From assembly GCA_944324805.1 (NCBI GenBank), contig CALUXS010000014.1:1-42581 (forward strand): 42,581 nucleotides of DNA, written 5' to 3'. Positions 7,517 to 14,502 of the stretch are shown piece after piece. The notes beneath the pieces are model-generated. The model was not told the DNA's origin, ran no database searches, and was given only the letters and a program-made list of their open reading frames with translations. Position numbers and translations under genes: made by a program. The stretch is from an uncultured Acholeplasmatales bacterium (GTDB lineage Bacteria > Bacillota_I > Bacilli_A > Acholeplasmatales > Anaeroplasmataceae). Every line of letters begins with the position of its first letter. Position 1 is the first letter of the stretch.

Positions 7517-8010
7517 AAACTAGAAATATTACAATTATTGCAATCTTGACTGTAATTTTATTTGTTCAGGAGCAAGTTCTTGTTTTTTTACCTAATATTA
7601 GTTTAACAGTTTTTTTAATAGTTTTATATTCTAAGGTACTAGGATTTAAAAAAACGACAATAATAATATTAATTTATGTTTTATTAGATAACTTATATAT
7701 GGCAAGCTTTAGTTTGTATTTTTTCCCTTTTATGTTTATTGGTTGGGAATTAATTCCTATTATATTTTGTTCGTTTTTTAAGAAGATAGAAAATTCATTT
7801 ATACTAGCCTTAGGTGCTGTTTTATGCTCATTTTTGTATTGCTTTATTTATTTCATTCCTAATTATGTATTTTTAGAGATTGATTTAGTTCCATATTTTA
7901 TTGCTGATTTACCATTCGAGTTTTTATTAGCTGGATCAAGCTTTTTAACGACACTGTGGCTTTATCCTCCTGTTAAAAGAAAACTATTAGAACTATATTT
8001 AAAAAATTAA
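7513..8010 (+). CDS. ECF transporter S component (second, short form)
   Basis: 165 residues, almost entirely hydrophobic with five or six membrane helices and a short basic end (PPVKRKLLELYLKN). Size and hydropathy fit an ECF S component. In many Bacillota an S-component gene lies directly next to DUF4430 genes, as here, with ATGA overlap. No ATPase or T gene accompanies it, so it would use the module encoded at 2535-5061. Substrate is not readable; by neighbourhood it is the membrane receiver for whatever the two DUF4430 proteins bind. The family call is based on size, hydropathy and context rather than on a unique motif. Confidence 0.6.
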   Translation: MKTRNITIIAILTVILFVQEQVLVFLPNISLTVFLIVLYSKVLGFKKTTIIILIYVLLDNLYMASFSLYFFPFMFIGWELIPIIFCSFFKKIENSFILALGAVLCSFLYCFIYFIPNYVFLEIDLVPYFIADLPFEFLLAGSSFLTTLWLYPPVKRKLLELYLKN

Positions 8011-8030
8011 AAGCACTAACCGTGCTTTTT
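8009..8030 (+). terminator. Rho-independent terminator
   Basis: AAAAGCAC (8009-8016), loop TAACC, GTGCTTTT (8022-8029) and further T residues. It closes the DUF4430/S-component transcript. Confidence 0.85.
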
Positions 8031-8054
8031 CTTTTCTAGACTATATATTTTAGT

Positions 8055-8060
8055 TATAAT
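8055..8060 (+). promoter_or_regulatory. -10 box upstream of the NUDIX gene
   Basis: TATAAT lies 21 bases before the ATG at 8081. A clear -35 is not seen; TTTTCT at 8032-8037 is at the right distance but weak. Confidence 0.4.
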
Positions 8061-8080
8061 ATAAAAGGTAGGGTATTTAT

Positions 8081-8599
8081 ATGCGTTTATTATTTGAAAT
8101 TGGATTAAAAATAGATATTAATAATGAATTGGTTTATAGAAGGCCATCAGCTAGAGCAATTATTTTAAATGGCAATAAAGTTGGTCTTATTTATAGTAAG
8201 AGGTATAATTATTATAAATTTCCTGGAGGCGGAATAGAAATAAACGAGAGTAATATAGAGGCCTTAATTAGAGAAACTAAAGAAGAAGCAGGACTTAATA
8301 TAATTCCCTCTACAATTAAAGAATTTGGCTTAGTTAAAAGAATAGATGATTACAATAAGGATGGTTATAGATATTTTTATCAGGAAAATTATTATTACTT
8401 GTGTGATGTTTATCCATTTATTGAAGCACAAAAATTAGATGATTATGAATCCTATGAAGGCTTCACTTTTAAGTATGTTGATATTTTAGAAGCTATTGAA
8501 ACTAATAGGTGTAATTCACATAATAATAAAAGTAAGCAGATGCTAGAAAGAGAAGCTAAAATATTAGAACTTATAAAAAAAGAAATAATAAATAGCTAA
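8081..8599 (+). CDS. NUDIX hydrolase
   Basis: 172 residues. A perfect Nudix box G-x5-E-x7-RE-x2-EE-x-GU is present around residues 49-71 (GGGIEINESN, then ALIRETKEEAGL). Family members cleave nucleoside diphosphates linked to another group, using Mg2+ held by the EE pair. The residues that set substrate choice are not recognisable to me, so a general house-cleaning role in the cytosol is all that can be said. It stands between a terminator and the NifX-like gene, with 56 bases before the latter. Confidence 0.85.
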   Translation: MRLLFEIGLKIDINNELVYRRPSARAIILNGNKVGLIYSKRYNYYKFPGGGIEINESNIEALIRETKEEAGLNIIPSTIKEFGLVKRIDDYNKDGYRYFYQENYYYLCDVYPFIEAQKLDDYESYEGFTFKYVDILEAIETNRCNSHNNKSKQMLEREAKILELIKKEIINS

Positions 8600-8655
8600 A
8601 ATTTGCATTCTTGAAAGAATAGGATTAAAATTAAAGCATAGAGGTGAATTAGAAA

Positions 8656-9027
8656 ATGAAACTAGCAGTTACATATGAAAATGGTAAAGTTTTTGAGCAC
8701 TTTGGTCATACTAAGGAACTAAAGGTTTATGAGATTTTTAATGATGAAATTACTAATTCTGAGGTAATAAGCACAAATGGTAATGGTCATAGTGCATTAG
8801 TTGGCTTTTTAAAGGACTTAAAAATTGATGTTCTTATTTGTGGTGGTATTGGTACAGGCGCAGTTAATGCTTTAAATGATGCTGGCATTAAATTAATAGC
8901 AGGTCAAGCAGGAGATACCGACCTTGTTGTTGATAATTTTATTAAAGGTAAATTAGATTTAAGTAAAAAGGCAAATTGTAATCATCATCATAGTAATGAA
9001 GGCTGTGGTGAGCATACTTGTCATTAA
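8656..9027 (+). CDS. NifX/NifB-type (dinitrogenase cofactor biosynthesis fold) protein with His/Cys tail
   Basis: 123 residues. Residues 1-105 fit the NifX-like alpha/beta fold (PF02579 type): MKLAVTYENGKVFEHFGH, HSALVGFLKDLKIDVLICGG, then GTGAVNALNDAGIKLIAG. Stand-alone members of this family occur widely in bacteria that do not fix nitrogen, and no nif gene is near. The last 17 residues are rich in metal ligands (CNHHHSNEGCGEHTCH), suggesting metal binding or storage. The start ATG 8656 follows GAGGTGA (8641-8647). Role is unknown beyond likely metal or Fe-S cluster handling. Confidence 0.8.
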   Translation: MKLAVTYENGKVFEHFGHTKELKVYEIFNDEITNSEVISTNGNGHSALVGFLKDLKIDVLICGGIGTGAVNALNDAGIKLIAGQAGDTDLVVDNFIKGKLDLSKKANCNHHHSNEGCGEHTCH

Positions 9028-9028
9028 T

Positions 9029-9056
9029 TTAAAGGAAGGTTTTATCCTTCCTTTAA
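9029..9056 (+). terminator. Hairpin terminator after the NifX-like gene
   Basis: TTAAAGGAAGG (9029-9039), loop TTTTAT, CCTTCCTTTAA (9046-9056). The stem is perfect, but the T-run after it is interrupted (GCATTTTATTT). Confidence 0.7.
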
Positions 9057-9065
9057 GCATTTTAT

Positions 9066-9093
9066 TTGTAACTTATTTAAAAAAAAGTATAAT
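9066..9093 (+). promoter_or_regulatory. Promoter of cysK-cysE
   Basis: TTGTAA (9066-9071), 16-base spacer, TATAAT (9088-9093). The leader before the ATG at 9116 is too short for a T-box or riboswitch. Confidence 0.6.
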
Positions 9094-9115
9094 TAAGCAA
9101 AGATGAGGTGATTTT

Positions 9116-10042
9116 ATGATTTATGAATCTATATTAGATACAATAGGAAACACTCCTTTAGTAAAGCTAAATAAAGTAATGGAACATTTCCATTTGAAAG
9201 CAAATTTATATGCAAAAATAGAAGCAAGAAATCCAGGAGGAAGCATTAAGGATAGAGCTTCTTATAATATGATTAAAGAATATGAGAAAAAAGGATTAAT
9301 AAATAAAGATACAATTTTAATTGAGCCTACTAGTGGTAATACAGGTATTGGTTTAGCATTAGTATGTGCACGACTAGGCTATAAATTTGTTGTATGCATG
9401 CCTGAGACTATGTCTAAGGAAAGAAGAATGCTCATTGCTGCATACGGAGCAAAGTTAGTTTTAACGGATGGTAAGCTTGGTATGAAAGGTGCAATAGCTA
9501 AGGCTAATGAATTGAAAGCTGAATATGGTAATGCGATCATTGTTGGACAATTTGAAAATATCAATAATCCTTTAGCTCACTATTATGCTACAGCCCCTGA
9601 AATTGATCGTGATTTAAACGGGAATGTAGATATTTTAGTTGCAGGTATAGGAACAGGTGGTACTATTTCTGGTGTTAGCAAATATTTTAAAGAAAGAAAT
9701 AGTAATTTTAAGGCTATTGGAGTAGAACCAAAGTCGTCACCATTTTTAACTGAAAATAAGGCTGGAGCTCATAAAATACAAGGAATAGGGGCAGGATTTA
9801 AGCCTGAAACATTGAATATTGAACTAGTAGATGAAATATTAACGGTAAGTAATGAGGATGCTTATAATATGGCTAGATTATTACCAACACTCGAAGGAAT
9901 TTTAATTGGAATATCAAGTGGTGCTTCTTTAGCTAGTGCAATTTTAGTTGCGAGTAAGAAAGAAAATGAAGGTAAAAATATAGTTGTTATATTCCCTGAT
10001 TCTGGTGAACGCTATTTATCAACAGATTTGTTTGAGGTGTAA
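9116..10042 (+). CDS. cysK: Cysteine synthase (O-acetylserine sulfhydrylase)
   Basis: 308 residues, standard length. PLP-binding lysine is K45 in NPGGSIKDRA. The substrate loop SGNTGIGLA, the phosphate-binding GTGGTISG, and a late GISSGASLA are all present. The enzyme makes L-cysteine from O-acetylserine and sulfide in the cytosol. RBS GAGGTG sits seven bases before ATG 9116. The serine acetyltransferase gene begins two bases after the stop, so the two steps of cysteine synthesis are one operon. Related beta-synthases (for example cystathionine beta-synthase) share the fold, but the neighbouring cysE supports cysteine synthase. Confidence 0.92.
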   Translation: MIYESILDTIGNTPLVKLNKVMEHFHLKANLYAKIEARNPGGSIKDRASYNMIKEYEKKGLINKDTILIEPTSGNTGIGLALVCARLGYKFVVCMPETMSKERRMLIAAYGAKLVLTDGKLGMKGAIAKANELKAEYGNAIIVGQFENINNPLAHYYATAPEIDRDLNGNVDILVAGIGTGGTISGVSKYFKERNSNFKAIGVEPKSSPFLTENKAGAHKIQGIGAGFKPETLNIELVDEILTVSNEDAYNMARLLPTLEGILIGISSGASLASAILVASKKENEGKNIVVIFPDSGERYLSTDLFEV

Positions 10043-10043
10043 T

Positions 10044-10754
10044 ATGGAAAGATTAAAAAAATTAGCATTGCAAACTGAAAATGAGCCTCATTTAGACATT
10101 TTTCCTATCTTATATTTTGCTAAAAGTTGTAGAAAATTAGTATTTTTTGCATACTTTTATGACACAAATTACGAATCATATTGTAAGTATTATTTATCTA
10201 CAAAGGAAGCTTTAAAAAAGTTTATAAAAGAAAGTGATGTAGACATCTTTTTTGAACGTTTAGCAGATATAAGAGAAATATTAGATTTAGATGCTAAGGC
10301 AATGATTGAAGGAGATCCTGTTGGACCATCTAAGCAAGAGGTTGTTTTATGTTATCCAGGTTTTGAAGCAATTACTTATTATAGAATTGCGCACTTATTG
10401 TATGAGCTTGGCTATAAGCTAGTAGCAAGAGTAATTAGTGAATATGCTCATCGTAAAACTCAAGTTGATATTCATCCTGGCGCTATTATTGATAGTTATT
10501 TTTCAATAGATCATGGAACAGGTGTTGTTATTGGTGAAACAGCAATTATAGGTAAGCATGTTAGAATCTATCAAGGTGTGACCCTAGGAGCAAAATGGTT
10601 AAATGATCCTAGTCAGGTTATGGGTAAAAAAAGACATCCAACGATTTTAGATAATACTATTATATATGCTAATGCAACTATATTAGGTGGTAATACAATA
10701 ATAAAAGAAAATAGTATAATTGGCGCGAATGCCTTTATAACAAATAGCAATTAG
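10044..10754 (+). CDS. cysE: Serine O-acetyltransferase, short C-terminus
   Basis: 236 residues. The N-terminal half is helical; from about residue 145 it is a left-handed beta-helix with hexapeptide repeats (IHPGAIID, DHGTGVVIGETAIIG, VRIYQGVTLGA, KRHPTILDNTIIYANATILGG). The catalytic DHGTG and KRHP motifs are intact. It transfers acetyl from acetyl-CoA to serine, feeding cysK just upstream. The reading frame is open further upstream, but ATG 10044 has GAGGTG (10034-10039) and follows the cysK stop by one base. It ends right after NAFITNSN, without the roughly 20-residue tail and terminal Ile usual in the family, and the terminator begins at the stop codon. Confidence 0.85.
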   Translation: MERLKKLALQTENEPHLDIFPILYFAKSCRKLVFFAYFYDTNYESYCKYYLSTKEALKKFIKESDVDIFFERLADIREILDLDAKAMIEGDPVGPSKQEVVLCYPGFEAITYYRIAHLLYELGYKLVARVISEYAHRKTQVDIHPGAIIDSYFSIDHGTGVVIGETAIIGKHVRIYQGVTLGAKWLNDPSQVMGKKRHPTILDNTIIYANATILGGNTIIKENSIIGANAFITNSN

Positions 10755-10779
10755 GATGATATTTTTTTCATCCTTTTTT
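10753..10779 (+). terminator. Terminator of cysK-cysE
   Basis: AGGATGA (10753-10759), A/T loop, TCATCCT (10768-10774), then TTTTT. The first base pairs of the stem overlap the cysE stop codon. Confidence 0.8.
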
Positions 10780-10786
10780 GTTTTTA

Positions 10787-10795
10787 TGCTATAAT
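10787..10795 (+). promoter_or_regulatory. Extended -10 promoter of the DUF2779 gene
   Basis: TGCTATAAT: a TG at 10787-10788 and a perfect TATAAT at 10790-10795. No good -35 is visible, which is usual for extended -10 promoters. Confidence 0.5.
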
Positions 10796-10815
10796 AATTT
10801 AAAGGGTGTGATTTT

Positions 10816-12312
10816 ATGGGACTTTCAAAAAGTAAATATACAACATTTTGTCAGTGTAAAAAGAAGCTATGGTTAGATGAATATCACTCTGAACTAGCAA
10901 AAGAAGATTTTGCAAGTGAGGAGATTTTAAAATCGGGAAATGTAGTTGGTGATCTAGCAATGAGTTTTTTAGGTGATTTTGTTGAGGTTACAACTTATAA
11001 TTCTGATGGCAGCCTAAATTTAAAAGAAATGGTTTTAAAAACAAAGGAAGAAATAAACAATAAAACCTTAAATATTTGTGAAGCCTCTTTTTTTTATAAT
11101 GAAAATTATTGTGCAGTCGATATATTGCATAATGATGGTGATGGTTATTCAATATATGAGGTTAAATCTTCAACAAAGGTTGAACCATATCATTTATTAG
11201 ATGCTAGCTATCAATATTTTGTATTAAAGAACAATGGCTTAAAAATCAATAACGTATTTTTAGTTCATATAAATCCGTTTTATGTACGCAAGGATAAGAT
11301 AGATATCAAAAAATTATTTAAAGCAGAAAATATAACTAAAGAGGTAATAGAAAATTTAGATAATGTTTCTAGTAATATAGATATTGCTTTAGAAGTTCTA
11401 AATAATAAGGAAGAACCAAATGTAGATTTAGGCTTATATTGTGAAGAGCCTTTTGTTTGTCCTTATCAGGATTATTGTAAAAGGAACTTAGTTAGTCCTA
11501 ATGTTTTTTCTTTATATAGAATGGGTAAGAAAAAAATGTATGATTATTATAAGCAAGGAATAATATCTTATGAGGATATTAGGAAAAGTAAAATTAAGCT
11601 TAATAAGACCCAAGAAAGACAAATTAGTTTTCAGTTAGATAATCTTGATATAATAGTTGATAAAAAGGAAGTAAAAAAATTTCTAGAATTATTTAGAGGA
11701 AGGCTCTATTTTTTAGATTTTGAGACAATGCAAGAGGCAATTCCACCATTTGTTGATAGCAAGCCCTATAGCCAAATTCCTTTTCAATATTCATTGCATA
11801 TTTTAGATGAAAATAATAATTTAGTTCACAAAGGCTTTTTAGGTAAAGAAGGAGAAGATCCAAGAAGAAAAATAGCTGAATCACTTTGTAATGATATACC
11901 TTTAGATGTAATTTCAATTGCCTATAACAAAGCATTTGAATGTCAAAGATTACAAGAACTTGCAGATTTGTTCCCTGACTTAAGCAGTCATCTTCTTAAT
12001 ATTAAAGATAATATGCTAGATTTATTAGTTCCATTTCAAAAAGGATATGTTTATAAAAGGGAAATGGGGGGAAGCTTTTCTATAAAAAAGGTTCTTCCAG
12101 CCTTCTTTAATGAAGACAAAAATCTAGACTATCATTCATTACCTGGAGTTAAAAATGGAAAAGAAGCTATGCAGGTTTTTGTCAATTTGCCAAATATGAA
12201 TGAAGAAGATATTAAAAAAGCTAGAGAAGGATTATGGGAGTATTGTAAGCTAGATACTTTAGCAATGGTTAAATTATATGAAAAGCTAAAGGAATTAGTA
12301 AATGAAAATTAA
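10816..12312 (+). CDS. DUF2779 protein: Cas4-like Fe-S nuclease domain fused to a DEDD-type exonuclease-like domain
   Basis: 498 residues. The N-terminal half looks like a PD-(D/E)XK nuclease of the Cas4/RecB kind: Cys12 and Cys14 at the start, a YEVKSS active-site strand (E115, K117), and Cys209, Cys215 and Cys221 (CPYQDYC) that would close a 4Fe-4S cluster. The C-terminal half is DUF2779, an RNase H-like fold with LDFETM (D301, E303), AYNKAFECQRLQEL and YCKLDTLAM (D480), resembling the acidic residues of DEDD exonucleases. It is cytosolic. No cas gene or CRISPR array is nearby, so a DNA repair or nucleic-acid turnover role is more likely than CRISPR adaptation. It overlaps the next gene by 11 bases. 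Confidence 0.75.
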   Translation: MGLSKSKYTTFCQCKKKLWLDEYHSELAKEDFASEEILKSGNVVGDLAMSFLGDFVEVTTYNSDGSLNLKEMVLKTKEEINNKTLNICEASFFYNENYCAVDILHNDGDGYSIYEVKSSTKVEPYHLLDASYQYFVLKNNGLKINNVFLVHINPFYVRKDKIDIKKLFKAENITKEVIENLDNVSSNIDIALEVLNNKEEPNVDLGLYCEEPFVCPYQDYCKRNLVSPNVFSLYRMGKKKMYDYYKQGIISYEDIRKSKIKLNKTQERQISFQLDNLDIIVDKKEVKKFLELFRGRLYFLDFETMQEAIPPFVDSKPYSQIPFQYSLHILDENNNLVHKGFLGKEGEDPRRKIAESLCNDIPLDVISIAYNKAFECQRLQELADLFPDLSSHLLNIKDNMLDLLVPFQKGYVYKREMGGSFSIKKVLPAFFNEDKNLDYHSLPGVKNGKEAMQVFVNLPNMNEEDIKKAREGLWEYCKLDTLAMVKLYEKLKELVNEN

Positions 12313-12784
12313 AAAGATAATTTTCCCAACACTTGCAGTATTATGGATGCTGTTAATATTCTTTTTCTCTAGCCAAGATGGAAACGAATCATCAGGGCTT
12401 TCTGATAAAATAGTTTTCTTTATTATAGATATTTTTTGGGGCAATGACTTTTCTAGTTTACCTTTAGAAAAGAAAGACGCTATCATTAATTTTTGGACTT
12501 TAATAATAAGAAAGGGAGCTCATTTTACCATCTTTGGGATTTTAGCTCTTTTGTATTACTTTAGTTTAACTAGCTTTAAAAAAGACAATAAAATGTATTT
12601 TATTAGTATAATATTTGTTATTATTTATGCTTGTTTTGATGAGTTTCACCAAAGCTTTACTAATGGCAGAACTCCTAAATTTACGGATGTTTTAATTGAT
12701 ACTTCAGGAGCGGTTTTTTTCTTACTCCTGGTGTATTTTATTAATTTTTTTATACAAAAAAAGCATAATTCCCCTGTAGAGTAG
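12302..12784 (+). CDS. VanZ-like family membrane protein
   Basis: 160 residues with four membrane helices. VanZ motifs are visible: an N-terminal WMLLIFFFSSQ, RKGAHFTIFGILAL in the second helix region, and DEFHQSFTNGRTPKFTDVLIDTSG before the last helix. VanZ of enterococci gives low-level teicoplanin resistance; chromosomal relatives have no settled role. The gene starts inside the end of the DUF2779 gene (11-base overlap), so they share a transcript, though a functional link is not obvious. It is not evidence for a van resistance cluster, since no other van gene is present. Confidence 0.85.
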   Translation: MKIKKIIFPTLAVLWMLLIFFFSSQDGNESSGLSDKIVFFIIDIFWGNDFSSLPLEKKDAIINFWTLIIRKGAHFTIFGILALLYYFSLTSFKKDNKMYFISIIFVIIYACFDEFHQSFTNGRTPKFTDVLIDTSGAVFFLLLVYFINFFIQKKHNSPVE

Positions 12785-12853
12785 ATAAAATCTATGATAA
12801 ATATGTTTAATTTATATCTATTTAAAGGTTAAATTTAGGTAGGAGGTGTCATT

Positions 12854-14398
12854 ATGGACAATATTAAAATAGGATTATTTTTACAAGCTTTACGAAAGGC
12901 CAAGGGCTATACACAACAGGAATTAGCAGAGTATTTAAATCTAAGTAACAAAACAATTTCTAAGTGGGAATGTGGACAAGCTATTCCTGATATATCAACT
13001 TTGTTAGTGTTGGCTGAATTTTATGAGGTAAGTGTAGATGAAATTTTAAATGGTGCTAGAAAGGAAGCTAAAGAGGTTAAAACAACAAAAATAAGAGATG
13101 AATATGTTAAGAATAAAGTATATCGAAAATATCTTGTTTTTGAAATTGTTTCTTTAGGGTTATTAGGTATAACTTTAATATTCTCATTATTTGCGTGCTT
13201 CGGATTTTGTAAAGTACCATTTGTAATTGTTTGTGCCTTTACTTTATTTATTGCTTTAACTGTTAACCTAAGTCAATATTTATTCTATGACTATAAGACA
13301 GAGTTAGAGTTCAATGACAATTTGTATTACAAAAAATATAAGCTGATTCAAATGATATTTTTCAGTTCATTTGCCTTTGTATCATTTATGTATTTTGCTG
13401 TATGTTGGTATAGTACTAATGTTTTTTCAAATCTAATATTAATTGGCTTTTCTTTAATTTTAGGTGGCATTACTTTCTTATTGCTCTATAAAGAGAATAA
13501 AAAAGGAAGTGGTGTTATACTAATTATTAATAAAGTTTTGATAGCAACTATTATTGTTAGTGCAATCTACTTTATTGTAATTAATTTATATTTACCAGTG
13601 ATAATTTATCTTGATTCTGCAGTAGAAAATAGTAAAGTATATTTATATGAAGCAAAACAGTTTGTTTATGGTACATTTGCTTTAGCAATAGTATCAATTT
13701 TATCTTTATTCTTTAAAAAATTTAGAAAGATGATTATTGGTATTGTAAGCATTTTATTTGGTATACTATTAATTTATTCTATTTCTACAATTACAAAACT
13801 AGAAGGAACATATTTATATTATCAAGGTTCATATGGATATGGAGTTTTCTTTATTGTTTTAGGTATTGTTAATAGTATATTAGGCTTCATTAATAGAAGA
13901 AAGGTTAGCACGAAGAGATTTATAGTATATGAAAATGATCAAAAAGGAAAGATAATCTTCTTTATCTTAAGTCCTTTAATGATAATTGCTAATGCGTTAT
14001 ATCTACACTTTGCTAATGTCTTTAAAGTAACTACTGGTACAGGAGCACATTATTTATATGATGTTTACTATTTTTTTGATAACAAATTATTATATACTCT
14101 AGGATTTTGCTTTCTAGCAGTGGTTATTTTTGGTTGTTATTTTATAAAGAAATTTAGAGGATTTTTCTATATAATTTTAAATATTGGCGCTATTGTGGTA
14201 TTTTGTGTGTTACTATCATCTGCAATGGATATACTCTATGAGCGAACTAATTCTGTTGTAACTGAATATAGTTTTTATATCGAACAAGCATCTTTTTGGC
14301 ATATTGCTTTCATAGTCATTTTGATTGCATTAACTATAATGTGGCCTTGTTTATACACTAGAATAAAAATTAATAAAAAGAATAATGATGAACAATAG
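12854..14398 (+). CDS. XRE-family regulator fused to a ~12-helix membrane domain
   Basis: 514 residues. Residues 5-62 are a Cro/CI-type helix-turn-helix (LRKAKGYTQQELAEYLNL, TISKWECGQAIPD, VSVDEILNG). From about residue 95 to the end there are roughly 12 hydrophobic segments, so the DNA-binding head hangs in the cytosol from a large membrane domain. The membrane part has no motif I recognise as a transporter. It is probably a one-component sensor that reads the membrane or a small ligand. RBS GGAGGTG is at the right distance from ATG 12854, and a strong terminator follows. A similar but smaller protein is at 17250. Confidence 0.75.
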   Translation: MDNIKIGLFLQALRKAKGYTQQELAEYLNLSNKTISKWECGQAIPDISTLLVLAEFYEVSVDEILNGARKEAKEVKTTKIRDEYVKNKVYRKYLVFEIVSLGLLGITLIFSLFACFGFCKVPFVIVCAFTLFIALTVNLSQYLFYDYKTELEFNDNLYYKKYKLIQMIFFSSFAFVSFMYFAVCWYSTNVFSNLILIGFSLILGGITFLLLYKENKKGSGVILIINKVLIATIIVSAIYFIVINLYLPVIIYLDSAVENSKVYLYEAKQFVYGTFALAIVSILSLFFKKFRKMIIGIVSILFGILLIYSISTITKLEGTYLYYQGSYGYGVFFIVLGIVNSILGFINRRKVSTKRFIVYENDQKGKIIFFILSPLMIIANALYLHFANVFKVTTGTGAHYLYDVYYFFDNKLLYTLGFCFLAVVIFGCYFIKKFRGFFYIILNIGAIVVFCVLLSSAMDILYERTNSVVTEYSFYIEQASFWHIAFIVILIALTIMWPCLYTRIKINKKNNDEQ

Positions 14399-14430
14399 AT
14401 AAAAAGAGCTGGTTTTCAGCTCTTTTTATC
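14398..14430. terminator. Bidirectional-looking terminator
   Basis: GATAAAAAGAGCTG (14398-14411), loop GTTTT, CAGCTCTTTTTATC (14417-14430): a perfect 14-base-pair stem with A and T tracts built in. Confidence 0.85.
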
Positions 14431-14447
14431 TATTATAGTACTAATAA

Positions 14448-14475
14448 TTGCTATTTATTTAAAATGTGATATCAT
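14448..14475 (+). promoter_or_regulatory. Promoter of the YwaF-like gene
   Basis: TTGCTA (14448-14453), 16-base spacer, TATCAT (14470-14475) with an extended TG at 14467-14468. AGGAGTGG precedes ATG 14503. Confidence 0.5.
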
Positions 14476-14502
14476 ATAAGATACTTTAGGAGTGGTTATA
14501 AG

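Noticed and set aside
9057-9115. T-box or cysteine riboswitch before cysK
   Set aside because: The stretch between the upstream terminator and the start codon is about 60 bases, too short, and it contains an ordinary promoter.
10816-12312. cas4 of a CRISPR system
   Set aside because: The protein is a long DUF2779 fusion, no cas1/cas2 is nearby, and no regular direct-repeat array was seen in the window.
12302-12784. Part of a vancomycin/teicoplanin resistance cluster
   Set aside because: Only a VanZ-like gene is present; no vanH/A/X, sensor kinase or response regulator accompanies it.
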